This document shows, in pieces, positions 8,596 through 17,348 of a stretch of 32,237 nt of DNA (its first letter is position 1; each line of letters opens with the position of its first letter). A model generated the notes under the pieces. The model worked only from the letters and a program-made list of their open reading frames with translations. It searched no databases and was not told the origin of the DNA. Made by a program: the position numbers and the translations under genes. Origin of the DNA: Chryseosolibacter indicum (lineage in GTDB: Bacteria > Bacteroidota > Bacteroidia > Cytophagales > Cyclobacteriaceae); the NCBI RefSeq assembly GCF_018598585.1, contig NZ_JAHESD010000066.1:1-32237 (forward strand). The letters are read 5' to 3'.

Positions 8596-9699
8596 ATGAG
8601 AGTTGCAATAGTCTTGAATACCTCCTGGAACATTTACAACTTCAGGATGAATTTTGTAAAAGAGCTGATGGCGCTTGGGCATGAGGTTCATACGATAGCT
8701 CCATTGGATGAATATACCAGGTTGTTAGAAGAGGCTGGATGTCAGCATCATGTCATTAAAATGGATAGCCGGGGTGCTAATCCCATTAAGGATTCAGCCC
8801 TAATCCTTGAATTCTTTATGATCTATAAGAAAGTAAAGCCGGATGTGATTCTCCATTTCACCATCAAACCCAACGTCTACGGTACATTTGCAGCTACTTT
8901 ATTAAGAATACCTGTTATAAACAACGTATGTGGTTTGGGTACTGTTTTCCTTAAGGACAATCTACTATCAGCAATTGCTGTTTTTCTTTATAAAGTCAGC
9001 TTCAGGTTTGCCAGACGCGTGTTCTTCCAAAATCCGGAAGACCTTCAAATGTTTATTGAGAAAAAACTTGTTACCAATAAAACAGCAGACTTGTTACCTG
9101 GATCGGGCATAGACTTAAAGAAGTTTCATCCTACCGAGTATAAGAGAAACGAGAAGTTTACCTTCCTTTTAATCTCGCGTTTAATAACTGACAAAGGAGT
9201 GCTTGAATATATAGAGGCCATCCAAAAATTAAAGTCAGAGGGAGTCAATGCGAAGTTTCAGATTCTAGGTGCCATTGACGAACAGCATAAACGAGGCATT
9301 AAATCTGAACTTATCCGTAAATGGATTGAAACAGAGACAGTTGAATACCTAGGTACTACTGATGACGTACGCACCTTCATAGAAAAAGCAGACTGTATTG
9401 TTCTGCCCTCCTATCGGGAAGGCACACCAAGAACCTTGCTGGAAGCGGCAAGTTCATCTAAACCTATCATCGCGACGGATGTTCCGGGTTGTAACAATGT
9501 AGTGGTAAACAACTACAATGGGATGTTATGTAAGATAAAAGATGCTACCGATCTGGCAGATAAAATGAAGAGTATGTCGGAGCTCAAAGAAGAAAAGTTA
9601 CGTGAGTTCGGTAGAAACGGCCGATTAAAAATGGAAGCTGAATTCGATGAATCTCTGGTAATAAACAAGTATCTTGCTGCTCTAAAAAAATTAGAATAG
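8596..9699 (+). CDS. Glycosyltransferase family 4 (GT-B fold), polysaccharide locus
   Basis: The 367-residue protein has the two-domain GT-B layout. The N-terminal acceptor domain starts MRVAIVLNTSWNIYNFR and includes LHFTIKPNVYGT and a GLG segment. The C-terminal donor domain has LLISRLITDKGV (about 192-203) and the retaining-enzyme E-x7-E motif in SYREGTPRTLLEA (Glu275 and Glu283), as in the WcaA/CapM/PglA-like branch of GT4. It probably adds a sugar to an undecaprenyl-linked precursor at the inner face of the membrane. It is the first gene of an operon with the epimerase 13 bases downstream. A weak promoter-like TTAATTTG lies at 8533-8540. Donor and acceptor are not predictable. Confidence 0.92.
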   Translation: MRVAIVLNTSWNIYNFRMNFVKELMALGHEVHTIAPLDEYTRLLEEAGCQHHVIKMDSRGANPIKDSALILEFFMIYKKVKPDVILHFTIKPNVYGTFAATLLRIPVINNVCGLGTVFLKDNLLSAIAVFLYKVSFRFARRVFFQNPEDLQMFIEKKLVTNKTADLLPGSGIDLKKFHPTEYKRNEKFTFLLISRLITDKGVLEYIEAIQKLKSEGVNAKFQILGAIDEQHKRGIKSELIRKWIETETVEYLGTTDDVRTFIEKADCIVLPSYREGTPRTLLEAASSSKPIIATDVPGCNNVVVNNYNGMLCKIKDATDLADKMKSMSELKEEKLREFGRNGRLKMEAEFDESLVINKYLAALKKLE

Positions 9700-9712
9700 C
9701 TCTTTTAAATTC

Positions 9713-10267
9713 ATGCAAGTTAAAGAAACCGGCTTTGAAGGTCTATATGAAATTATTCCTTCAGTCTATGCTGATGACCGTGGGTGGTTCTTCGAATGTT
9801 ATAAAGAAGAAGTAATCCGTAAATACAATATCCCCACACACTTCCCTCAGGAAAATATGTCTTTCTCTAAGAAAGGAGTTATCAGAGGTATGCATTTTCA
9901 ACGTGCGCCTTACGCACAAGGCAAGCTGGTAAGTGTTATCAAAGGCCGGGTTATTGATGTTGCTATTGATCTAAGGCCAGGGTCTGTAACTTTCGGTAAA
10001 ACATATTACTGTGAGCTTGACGATAAACGTCATAATATGCTCATGGTTCCAGAAGGATTTGCTCATGGATTTGCTGCTCTTGAAGAAACAATTTTTCAAT
10101 ACAAGTGCACCAACGTTTACAAGAAAGAATGTGAATCTGGAATTGTATGGAACGATCCTGAACTCAAGATAGAATGGCCTTTTTCAAGTCCAATTGTTTC
10201 AGAAAAGGATTTAAACTTACCTACGTTCAGTGAATTACTTGGAAAATCAGTAATTTCAAAGGTTTAA
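9713..10267 (+). CDS. rfbC: dTDP-4-dehydrorhamnose 3,5-epimerase family protein
   Basis: The 184-residue cupin protein has the normal length for RmlC/RfbC. Key residues are in place: DDRGWFFE near the start, RGMHFQ (58-63) with the catalytic His61, PEGFAHGF (113-120) and Tyr130 in FQYKC, followed by IVWNDPELKIEWP. RmlC epimerises C3 and C5 of dTDP-4-keto-6-deoxyglucose on the way to dTDP-L-rhamnose. The partner genes rfbA, rfbB and rfbD are absent from this window, so it may act on another keto-sugar or rely on enzymes encoded elsewhere. It sits in the polysaccharide operon, 13 bases after the GT4 gene and 19 before the export lipoprotein. Confidence 0.92.
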   Translation: MQVKETGFEGLYEIIPSVYADDRGWFFECYKEEVIRKYNIPTHFPQENMSFSKKGVIRGMHFQRAPYAQGKLVSVIKGRVIDVAIDLRPGSVTFGKTYYCELDDKRHNMLMVPEGFAHGFAALEETIFQYKCTNVYKKECESGIVWNDPELKIEWPFSSPIVSEKDLNLPTFSELLGKSVISKV

Positions 10268-10286
10268 ATACCTTAACTAGCGTCCC

Positions 10287-11039
10287 TTGTCCTTAACTAA
10301 ATTCTTAAAGCATATCTTTTTGATTGTACCTCTTTGCTACGGATGTAGCGCATACAAGCAAAATATTATGTTTAAGGTACCCGAAGGCTTTCAATTATCG
10401 CAGCAGTTGAATCAAATTGAAGCAGATTATGTGCTGCAAAAGAACGACCAACTGCTGCTTGACGTTTATTCAAACAACGGCGAGAAAATTCTGTTGGCAA
10501 ATATTCAAACTTCAGAACCTGCTGGTTCAGCAACACAACAGCAAGCCATCGTTTACACCATTGATGTTAATGGAAATGTAAAACTACCCTTGATTAATCA
10601 GATTAAACTTGAGGGACTTACGGTAAAACAGGCAGAGGAAGTATTGCAGACTGAGTTCTCAAAATTCTACCAACAGCCTTTTGTTAAAATCACATATCAA
10701 AATCAAAGAGCAGTAGTTCTTGGTGCGTTACCAGGTCAGGTAATTCCACTCACCAACCAGAACATGAAACTCACTGAAGTACTGGCTCTGGCTAAGGGCT
10801 TACCTCACGATTCAAAAGCACACAACATTAGAATATTACGAGGTTCAGAAGTTTACGTTGCAGACTTAAGTACAATTGATGGATACTTAAAAAACAATGT
10901 GATCATCATGCCAAATGATATTATTTATGTAGAACCTGTACGAAGGCCATTGCGTGAAGCTTTACAGGATTACGGCCCCGTAGTAAGCATACTTACAAGC
11001 TTATCCACACTTATTCTTGTCTTCTTTAGTATAAATTAA
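10287..11039 (+). CDS. Wza-like polysaccharide export lipoprotein (Poly_export/SLBB), TTG start
   Basis: The frame is closed upstream by TAG at 10278-10280, and the only start that keeps the signal peptide is TTG at 10287. The N-terminus is a signal sequence ending LCYGC; Cys20 is the probable lipidation site, although the residues before it are a loose lipobox. Residues of about 45-145 form a Poly_export domain (DYVLQKNDQLLLDVYS, VNGNVKLPLI, GLTVKQAEEVL). An SLBB-like domain follows (about 147-220, VVLGALPGQVIPL). The C-terminus carries one hydrophobic helix (about 229-249), as in Wza-type outer-membrane anchors. The 250-residue length is typical for the Bacteroidota version. It should form the export channel that works with the Wzc-like protein encoded 4 bases downstream. 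Confidence 0.92.
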   Translation: MSLTKFLKHIFLIVPLCYGCSAYKQNIMFKVPEGFQLSQQLNQIEADYVLQKNDQLLLDVYSNNGEKILLANIQTSEPAGSATQQQAIVYTIDVNGNVKLPLINQIKLEGLTVKQAEEVLQTEFSKFYQQPFVKITYQNQRAVVLGALPGQVIPLTNQNMKLTEVLALAKGLPHDSKAHNIRILRGSEVYVADLSTIDGYLKNNVIIMPNDIIYVEPVRRPLREALQDYGPVVSILTSLSTLILVFFSIN

Positions 11040-11043
11040 AAGC

Positions 11044-13359
11044 GTGGAATCGACAAATAACATATCGTCTTCTTCATCTCCTGCTGAAGCAATTGATTTT
11101 GATAAATTAAAGGTAATCCTCAAAAACAATTGGATATGGATCGCATTAATCTTTATTGTAATCAACTCAGTTGCATATCTGATTATTCGATATACAAAGA
11201 ACACCTATCAATCCAATTCAGAAATTAAGCTGGACATTAAATCAGAAGCGTCAGAGTTTGGCATCAAAACAATAGTAGAAGACCAAAACGTAAATATCCT
11301 TGCAGGAGAAATTGAGATTATCCAATCACGACTTTTCCTAAGCACCATTTTAGATAATCCAGAGTTTCAAATAAGTTTTATAAGTGTAGGACGGGTGCTA
11401 GATGACGAAATGTTCAGAAGCGGTCCCGCTTCAATTAAAATCAATGACGAGAAACACTCATATTACAATATACCGATCTTTTTTAAAGAGGTAACCGAGA
11501 AAAGCTTTAGATTAAGTATTAATGAAGGTGCTGAGACAGAAGGTAATTATGGAGAAGAAGTAAGGCTTGGAGACCTGAAACTTGTACTGCAGAAAAACAA
11601 TCTGTTTAAGAAAGGAGATGAGGTAGCCTACTATTTTATTATTCACAGTGACGACGTGCTCTTAGATTATCTGATCAGGAATTTAGTAGCAGAGCCATTA
11701 AATTATAATGCAAACACCCTTAGAATTTCATTTAAAGACCATAACCCGTTTAAGGCGCGTGCTGTCTTAAACAAAATTGATAGCGCCTACTTAAGCTTTA
11801 GTAATCAACAAAAGAATTTAGCGAACACCCAGAAGATTGGATGGCTAACGAACGAGCTGCGTGTAATAGAAAAACGAATGGAAGATTATGAAAACTATTT
11901 CGAATCTTTCACCCTCGAAAACAAAACATACAATCTGGATGAAAGTTTAAAAGAGACAGTAGAAGCAATAAATCGTGTAGATTCCCAGCGGTATGAAATG
12001 GCCAGGAAAATAAGAGAATCAGACCGGCTACTAAACAGTTTAAATGATAACAATTTCACAATTCCCATCTCTATTCGAAGCGCTCTTCCTGAAGGATTAA
12101 GTAAAGACATAGACCAATTAACCAGACTAAATTTAGAACAGGAAAAACTGAAATTGTCAGTTAATGAAATCACCTACACATATAGAAGCAAAGAAAAGGA
12201 AATAGAACTTCTGAAATCAAAAACACAGGAACAGCTGAGTGAACTGAGAAGTGATTGGAAAAAAAGGTTAGAAGAGCTCAGCAATACCAAGACAAGACTT
12301 GAAAAGAGTTTTGCCCTCTTCCCGAACAAGCACACGGAATACAGCAAAAACCAACGCTTTTATAAACTATACGAGCAATTTTATTTGACTTTAATGCAAT
12401 CAAAATCGGAATTCGAAATAGCGCAAGCCGGCACTATTCCTGAATTCAAGATTCTTTCACCTGCCTCAATCTCTGCTACACCCATATCTCCTAATCGTCT
12501 CATGATACTTGGTATCGGGGCGGTAATGAGTTTTATCATCAACTTCTTTTTTATCGGCCTCCTCTATCTTGCTAACAACAAGATAAATGCAGTTAGTCAG
12601 TTAAATAAAGTTCAGGTACCACTTCTAGGAACAATCCCTACTACCCGACACAAAATATCATCAGGTTTGTATGTTCTGGACTATCCTAAATCGGTAGTCA
12701 GCGAAGCGTTGCGATCCATCAGAACAAACCTGGATTTTTTTAACAGTCCGTCAGGGCAAAAAGTAATTGCAATATCTTCAACAGTCTCAGGCGAAGGAAA
12801 ATCCTTTGTTGCTATGAACCTCGGTGGTGTACTTGCCTTATCCAAAAAGAAAGTAATACTGGTGGATTTGGATATGAGAAAGAAGAAAGAGCATCCGGTA
12901 GTAACGTATGATAGCACTCGTGGCGTAAGTACTGTATTAATAAAAAAACACAATTGGCAGGACTGTATTTCGGCAACCCAACTTGATAACTTCCATTATA
13001 TTGCTGCAGGGCCACAACCTCCTAATCCATCAGAGCTTTTACTACACGAAGAATTTAGTGATTTCATTTCTGAGCTTAAAAATACTTACGACTATGTAAT
13101 TTTGGATACACCTCCTGTGGGGCTGGTAACGGATGGCATTATGGCAATGAAAAAAGCAGATATTTGTCTGTACATTTTCAGGGCGAATTACTCAAAACGT
13201 GAGTTCATAAGCAATCTACAACGAATCATTGCTATTAATAAGCTCTCCAACATTACCACGTTATTAAATGCTGTACCAATTCAGGGAAAAACTTATGGAT
13301 ACGGATATTATGAAGAAAAGAAGAACGAGTTTACGTTTAAATCACTTTTTAGAGCATAG
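11044..13359 (+). CDS. Wzc-like chain-length determinant and tyrosine autokinase (BY-kinase), GTG start
   Basis: The 771-residue inner-membrane protein has a Wzz-type first transmembrane helix (about 31-50), a long periplasmic part with coiled-coil stretches (about 250-445), and a second helix (about 486-508). The cytoplasmic BY-kinase domain follows, with Walker A in TVSGEGKSF (580-588), Walker A' in VILVDLDMRK (about 604-613) and Walker B in VILDTPPV (about 686-693). A C-terminal tyrosine cluster (Tyr751, 753, 755, 756) is the expected autophosphorylation site. Such proteins control polymerisation and export with a Wza channel; cycles of oligomerisation and phosphorylation set chain length. 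It starts with GTG at 11044, 4 bases after the wza-like gene, and its stop overlaps the phosphatase start by one base. Confidence 0.95.
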   Translation: MESTNNISSSSSPAEAIDFDKLKVILKNNWIWIALIFIVINSVAYLIIRYTKNTYQSNSEIKLDIKSEASEFGIKTIVEDQNVNILAGEIEIIQSRLFLSTILDNPEFQISFISVGRVLDDEMFRSGPASIKINDEKHSYYNIPIFFKEVTEKSFRLSINEGAETEGNYGEEVRLGDLKLVLQKNNLFKKGDEVAYYFIIHSDDVLLDYLIRNLVAEPLNYNANTLRISFKDHNPFKARAVLNKIDSAYLSFSNQQKNLANTQKIGWLTNELRVIEKRMEDYENYFESFTLENKTYNLDESLKETVEAINRVDSQRYEMARKIRESDRLLNSLNDNNFTIPISIRSALPEGLSKDIDQLTRLNLEQEKLKLSVNEITYTYRSKEKEIELLKSKTQEQLSELRSDWKKRLEELSNTKTRLEKSFALFPNKHTEYSKNQRFYKLYEQFYLTLMQSKSEFEIAQAGTIPEFKILSPASISATPISPNRLMILGIGAVMSFIINFFFIGLLYLANNKINAVSQLNKVQVPLLGTIPTTRHKISSGLYVLDYPKSVVSEALRSIRTNLDFFNSPSGQKVIAISSTVSGEGKSFVAMNLGGVLALSKKKVILVDLDMRKKKEHPVVTYDSTRGVSTVLIKKHNWQDCISATQLDNFHYIAAGPQPPNPSELLLHEEFSDFISELKNTYDYVILDTPPVGLVTDGIMAMKKADICLYIFRANYSKREFISNLQRIIAINKLSNITTLLNAVPIQGKTYGYGYYEEKKNEFTFKSLFRA

Positions 13360-14090
13360 TGTTTTCCTGGTTTAAAAGAATTGAAAGTGTCTCTGGACCT
13401 ACTTTAAAAGTAGATATCCATTCCCATCTCCTGCCTGGGTTGGATGACGGCGTAAAAACATTTGATGAATCATTAAATATAATTCGACATTTTAAAGAAC
13501 TTGGATACTCCGCACTGGTTACCACTCCTCATATTATGGAGGATCTGTATCGCAATACCCCAAGCACAATCAATAAAAAGCTAACAGAACTAAAGAGCCA
13601 GCTTCTTATTAACAATATAGATTTCAAAGTAGAGGCAGCTGCTGAGTATTATCTGGATGAAGCGCTGATGAAATATTTGCATACCAATGAACGGCTTCTC
13701 ACCATTAAAGGTAATTACTTATTATTCGAAACAAACTTTGTAAATGAACCTTTCAATTTAAATGAATTCATCTTCCTTGCATTAACAAAAGGGTATAAGC
13801 TGATCCTGGCCCACCCTGAAAGATATCTATATCTATACAACAATATCAAAAAGGCAGAAGATCTTATTAACCGAGGCGTATTGTTCCAGGTTAATATGAG
13901 TTCTCTAACCGGTTATTATTCGAAGGAAGCACAAAGTACAGCATACAAATTAATCGACAGAGGTTGGGTCCACTGGTTGGGCAGTGATTGTCATCACATA
14001 AAACATGCGGAACTAATTCGCACGGCTCAAAAAAATAAATATTTTCAAAAAGCTATTAATTTACCTTTGTTGAATAATTCTCTTCAATGA
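13359..14090 (+). CDS. PHP-family tyrosine-protein phosphatase (CpsB/YwqE/CapC type), GTG start
   Basis: The 243-residue protein carries the metal-binding motifs of a PHP phosphatase: HSH (His21, His23) with LPGLDDG, TTPH (His58), Glu residues near 92-96, AHPER (His152, Arg155) and GSDCHH (Asp210, His212). CpsB-like enzymes are Mn-dependent phosphatases that dephosphorylate the tyrosine cluster of BY-kinases. The start GTG shares a base with the kinase stop (TAGTG, 13357-13361), so the two are translationally coupled, which supports a kinase-phosphatase pair. This metal-dependent type replaces the low-molecular-weight phosphatase (Wzb) used in E. coli. Confidence 0.94.
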   Translation: MFSWFKRIESVSGPTLKVDIHSHLLPGLDDGVKTFDESLNIIRHFKELGYSALVTTPHIMEDLYRNTPSTINKKLTELKSQLLINNIDFKVEAAAEYYLDEALMKYLHTNERLLTIKGNYLLFETNFVNEPFNLNEFIFLALTKGYKLILAHPERYLYLYNNIKKAEDLINRGVLFQVNMSSLTGYYSKEAQSTAYKLIDRGWVHWLGSDCHHIKHAELIRTAQKNKYFQKAINLPLLNNSLQ

Positions 14091-15070
14091 TTGCAGTTAC
14101 AGGAGCCAATGGATTACTAGGAAGTTTTATAGTACGGCAGTTAGTTTATACAAAGCAGCCCTTTATCGCTATAAAAAGAAAAGACAGTGACATCCATCTG
14201 CTATACGACATAACACAACACATCACCTGGAGAGAAGCCGACATACTAGATCCTGTTTCGTTTGAAGAAGCGCTGCAAGGAGTAACGCAAGTTATTCATT
14301 GCGCGGCCATGGTGTCGTTCAATCCTGCACATGAGCGCAAGATCATGGATATTAACGTAATTGGTACCCGAAATACTATTAATGCCTCTCTCGCCAACAA
14401 TGTAAAACGCTTTGTGTACATTAGCTCTGTAGCGGCGCTAGGTAGACAAAAAGATCAGTCTTTTATCGACGAAACAAACAAATGGATAGATAGCCCTCAG
14501 AACACTGTCTATGCCAAATCAAAGTATTACGCAGAACTTGAGGTATTTCGTGGAAACGAAGAAGGGCTTAACACTGTAATTCTAAATCCATCGGTTATAC
14601 TCGCTGCTGCTGACTGGAATAAGAGCAGCGGGCAGATTTTTAAATATGTATGGGATGAACGATCCTTTTACATTGATAGTTACCTCAACTACGTGGATGT
14701 GCGAGATGTGGCAGATATTGCGGTAAAGCTTTTAAATCACTCCGCCAGCAATGAGCGTTTTATAGTCAGTGCCGGCAACATCAGCATTGTTGAATTATTT
14801 TCAAGTATAGCACGTAGGTTTAATAAAAAACAACCAACTATAAAACTTAATAGAAATTTGGTTCAATTTGCTGCTTTTACCGAGAATATCAGGGCTAAAC
14901 TTAGTGGCTCTGAACCTCTGATAACAAAAGAAACGGCAAGGCTTGCAGGCACGCGCTTCGCTTATAACAACAATAAAATCACGCGTTTACTTGATTTTTC
15001 CTTCAAACCAATAGACGATTCCGTCTCCTGGTGCTGCGATTATTATTTAAAACATCATGATAAAAAATAG
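14087..15070 (+). CDS. NAD(P)-dependent epimerase/dehydratase, extended SDR family
   Basis: The 327-residue protein has a Rossmann start with TGANGLLG (5-12), the HCAAMV segment, YISSVAALG and an SDR catalytic pair in VYAKSK (Tyr142 and Lys146). It resembles the DTDP-glucose/flavonol-reductase-like branch of extended SDRs rather than a well-defined sugar-nucleotide epimerase. ATGA at 14087-14090 overlaps the phosphatase stop by four bases, so it belongs to the polysaccharide operon by position. It could modify a sugar nucleotide, or it may be a general reductase that only shares the transcript. The specific substrate is unknown. Confidence 0.88.
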   Translation: MIAVTGANGLLGSFIVRQLVYTKQPFIAIKRKDSDIHLLYDITQHITWREADILDPVSFEEALQGVTQVIHCAAMVSFNPAHERKIMDINVIGTRNTINASLANNVKRFVYISSVAALGRQKDQSFIDETNKWIDSPQNTVYAKSKYYAELEVFRGNEEGLNTVILNPSVILAAADWNKSSGQIFKYVWDERSFYIDSYLNYVDVRDVADIAVKLLNHSASNERFIVSAGNISIVELFSSIARRFNKKQPTIKLNRNLVQFAAFTENIRAKLSGSEPLITKETARLAGTRFAYNNNKITRLLDFSFKPIDDSVSWCCDYYLKHHDKK

Positions 15071-15109
15071 GTTTATCCGTTTAGCTTTACACCGGAATTT
15101 ACCTATTTT
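15064..15109 (+). terminator. Stem-loop at the end of the polysaccharide operon, possible terminator
   Basis: AAAATAGGT (15064-15072) pairs perfectly with ACCTATTTT (15101-15109), and inner TCCG (15076-15079) pairs with CGGA (15093-15096). The left arm includes the SDR stop codon. The right arm ends in TTTT but no long T-run follows, so it may be a weak terminator or an attenuator rather than a full stop. The next gene begins only 17 bases later, so the TPR operon may be partly read through from here. Confidence 0.5.
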
Positions 15110-15126
15110 AGGAAAACCTTTAGTCA

Positions 15127-16533
15127 ATGTCGAGAGAATACAGAAAAAGAGAAGAGGAAAACGAGCTGATTAAACGATTTGAAGACCACCTTCGAAGAAA
15201 AAAACCTGAATTTTTTGATTTAGATGCATACGAAGAAATTATTGATTACTACATGTTTCGCGGTAAATACAACCGTGCTTTACAGGCAGTTAATCAAGCA
15301 ATAAGCCAGTATCCATTCTCTACCGAATTAATTACGGTTAAAGCTCAAGTACTCACTAATTTAGAAGAATATGACCAGGCTCTTGACCTACTTGAGCAGG
15401 CTCATGCACTTCAACCCAATGATCCAGAGATATTTTTAACAAAAGGTTCTATAAACTCGCTTCAGGGAAATTTCCAGGAAGCGCTGGAAAACTATGAACA
15501 AGCCCTAACACTGGCTGACGACAAGGACGAAGTTTTTTACAACATCGGTCTTGCCCGACAAAGCATGGAGGATTACGAAGGGGCAATTTCCGCTTATAAA
15601 AGCGCCGTAGAGTTAAATATCAACCATGATGGGGCACTTTACGAGCTGGCTTACTGCCTTGACATAACCGGTCAGTTGGAAAGCAGCGTTGATTACTACC
15701 AGAAATTTATTGACGAAGACCCTTATTCTGCTGCCGCCTGGTATAATCTCGGCATCGTGTATAACAAACTCGAGAAGTTCGAAGAAGCTTTGAATGCTTA
15801 CGATTATGCCATAACTATCGACGACACCTTTGCTTCAGCATTTTTCAATATGGGAAACACCCATATGAATTTGCAGCAATACACAAAGGCATTGGATGCT
15901 TTCAAAAAGACTATTGACATTGAAGGTCCTAGTCCTGAGGTATACTGCTGCATTGGTGCTGCTTATGAAAGTTTAGAGCAATACGAATTAGGACTTAAAT
16001 ACTTTCAGAAAGCATCCAAACTCGATAATCTTTATGATGAGGCTTGGTATGGGGCGGGTGCATGCCTCGAAAAGATGGAAAAATGGCACCAGGCTCTTCA
16101 TTTTTATAACAAAGCCCTAAAGCTGCATGCTGAAAATGCAGAATACTGGAAATCTGTTGCTCATGCGGAATTTAAAATAGGCAATACAATTTCGAGCCTT
16201 GACGCCTACGAGGAGGCAAGCAAATTAGACCCGGATGATAAGGAAATCTGGCTTAACTGGTCGTTTATTTATTACGAGCAAGGTGATTACGGAAAAGCTA
16301 TTGAGATATTATTGCAGGGTTTTGAACTGATTCCTGACGATGCTGAGCTCTTTTACCGGATGACGGTTTACCTGATTGAAGCAGGCAAATTTAAAGAAGC
16401 CTTTAATTATCTAGAAAATGCTTTAATTTTGGACTTCGATGGTCATACGGCGCTTTATGATTTCTTTCCGAAAATTGAAACACAGAAAGCGTTACATAAG
16501 ATTATCGAACAGTTTAGAAAAGAAAATCATTAA
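15127..16533 (+). CDS. Tetratricopeptide-repeat protein
   Basis: The 468-residue protein starts with a charged segment (SREYRKREEENEL), then consists almost entirely of tandem 34-residue TPR units from about residue 48 to 450. Examples are ALDLLEQAHALQPNDPEIFL, ALNAYDYAITIDDTFASAFF and ALKYFQKASKLD-type helices with the typical A-x3-A/Y-P spacing. There is no signal peptide or membrane helix, so it should be a cytoplasmic scaffold for protein-protein contacts. The partner is unknown. Its stop codon overlaps the next gene by one base (TAATG at 16531-16535), so translation with the ComA-like protein is coupled, which makes that enzyme or its neighbours candidate partners. Confidence 0.93.
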   Translation: MSREYRKREEENELIKRFEDHLRRKKPEFFDLDAYEEIIDYYMFRGKYNRALQAVNQAISQYPFSTELITVKAQVLTNLEEYDQALDLLEQAHALQPNDPEIFLTKGSINSLQGNFQEALENYEQALTLADDKDEVFYNIGLARQSMEDYEGAISAYKSAVELNINHDGALYELAYCLDITGQLESSVDYYQKFIDEDPYSAAAWYNLGIVYNKLEKFEEALNAYDYAITIDDTFASAFFNMGNTHMNLQQYTKALDAFKKTIDIEGPSPEVYCCIGAAYESLEQYELGLKYFQKASKLDNLYDEAWYGAGACLEKMEKWHQALHFYNKALKLHAENAEYWKSVAHAEFKIGNTISSLDAYEEASKLDPDDKEIWLNWSFIYYEQGDYGKAIEILLQGFELIPDDAELFYRMTVYLIEAGKFKEAFNYLENALILDFDGHTALYDFFPKIETQKALHKIIEQFRKENH

Positions 16534-17336
16534 TGAATTACGACCTCAAAAAGCTACCTGAGCGTACATCTAAGCCCAGGCAATATGGTTTTACCATGGC
16601 CATGGACAAAGGATTAAGCATTCGTCAGGCAGAAGACTTTGTTAGCACATGCGCTGATTACGTAGACATCGTAAAGCTGGGCTGGGCTACATCTTTCGTT
16701 ACTCCACGGCTCACAGACAAATTGAAAGTTTACAAAGATGCAGGCATTCCTGTATACTTTGGCGGAACCTTGTTTGAAGCGTTCATCATCAGAGATCAAT
16801 TTGATGATTACCGAAAGCTGCTTGACAAGTACAATATGTCTTTCGCTGAGGTTTCTGATGGATCCATTGATCTTGATCACGACAAGAAGTGCGATTACAT
16901 TGCTAAACTATCTGAGCAGGTTACAGTACTATCGGAAGTTGGCTCTAAAGATGCAGATAAGATTATCCCTCCTTACATGTGGATTGACCTGATGCAGAAA
17001 GAACTTGAAGCAGGCGCATGGAAGGTAATCGGTGAAGCACGCGAAGGTGGTAACGTTGGATTATTCCGCTCTACAGGTGAAGTAAGATCTGGTCTCGTTC
17101 AGGAGATCCTCACAAAAATTCCTTTCGAGAAAATTATTTGGGAAGCACCTCAAAAAGCGCAACAGGTTTGGTTCATTAAGTTGTTGGGTGCAAATGTAAA
17201 CCTTGGAAACATTGCCCCTGAAGAGGTTATCCCGCTGGAAACAATTCGCCTGGGATTAAGGGGTGATACTTTCTTGCATTTTCTTGGTATTGAGAAAAAA
17301 CGTAGCAACACTGCACCTCCATTTGAGGTGGATTAA
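16533..17336 (+). CDS. ComA-type phosphosulfolactate synthase family protein
   Basis: The 267-residue TIM-barrel protein matches the ComA family. Conserved stretches are DIVKLGWATS, VYFGGTLFE, EVSDGSIDL, VLSEVGSKD, GEAREGGNVGLF, IWEAPQKAQQVWFI, VNLGNI and RLGLRGDTF. Characterised ComA adds sulfite to phosphoenolpyruvate, giving (R)-2-phospho-3-sulfolactate, the first step of coenzyme M synthesis in methanogens. Bacteroidota do not make coenzyme M; in them the product could feed cysteate and sulfonolipid (capnine) synthesis. Plant HSA32 is a homologue linked to thermotolerance, so a different role is possible. The gene is coupled to the TPR gene by a one-base overlap and followed 12 bases later by the DUF368 gene. 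The family call is firm, the physiological role inferred. Confidence 0.88.
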   Translation: MNYDLKKLPERTSKPRQYGFTMAMDKGLSIRQAEDFVSTCADYVDIVKLGWATSFVTPRLTDKLKVYKDAGIPVYFGGTLFEAFIIRDQFDDYRKLLDKYNMSFAEVSDGSIDLDHDKKCDYIAKLSEQVTVLSEVGSKDADKIIPPYMWIDLMQKELEAGAWKVIGEAREGGNVGLFRSTGEVRSGLVQEILTKIPFEKIIWEAPQKAQQVWFIKLLGANVNLGNIAPEEVIPLETIRLGLRGDTFLHFLGIEKKRSNTAPPFEVD

Positions 17337-17348
17337 ACAGTATCCTTA

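Noticed and set aside
11895-12173. Antisense frames within the Wzc-like gene (also 12681-12953 and 12812-13015)
   Set aside because: They are embedded in a well-supported gene and show no protein features; serine/leucine-rich translations are typical of reverse-strand shadows.
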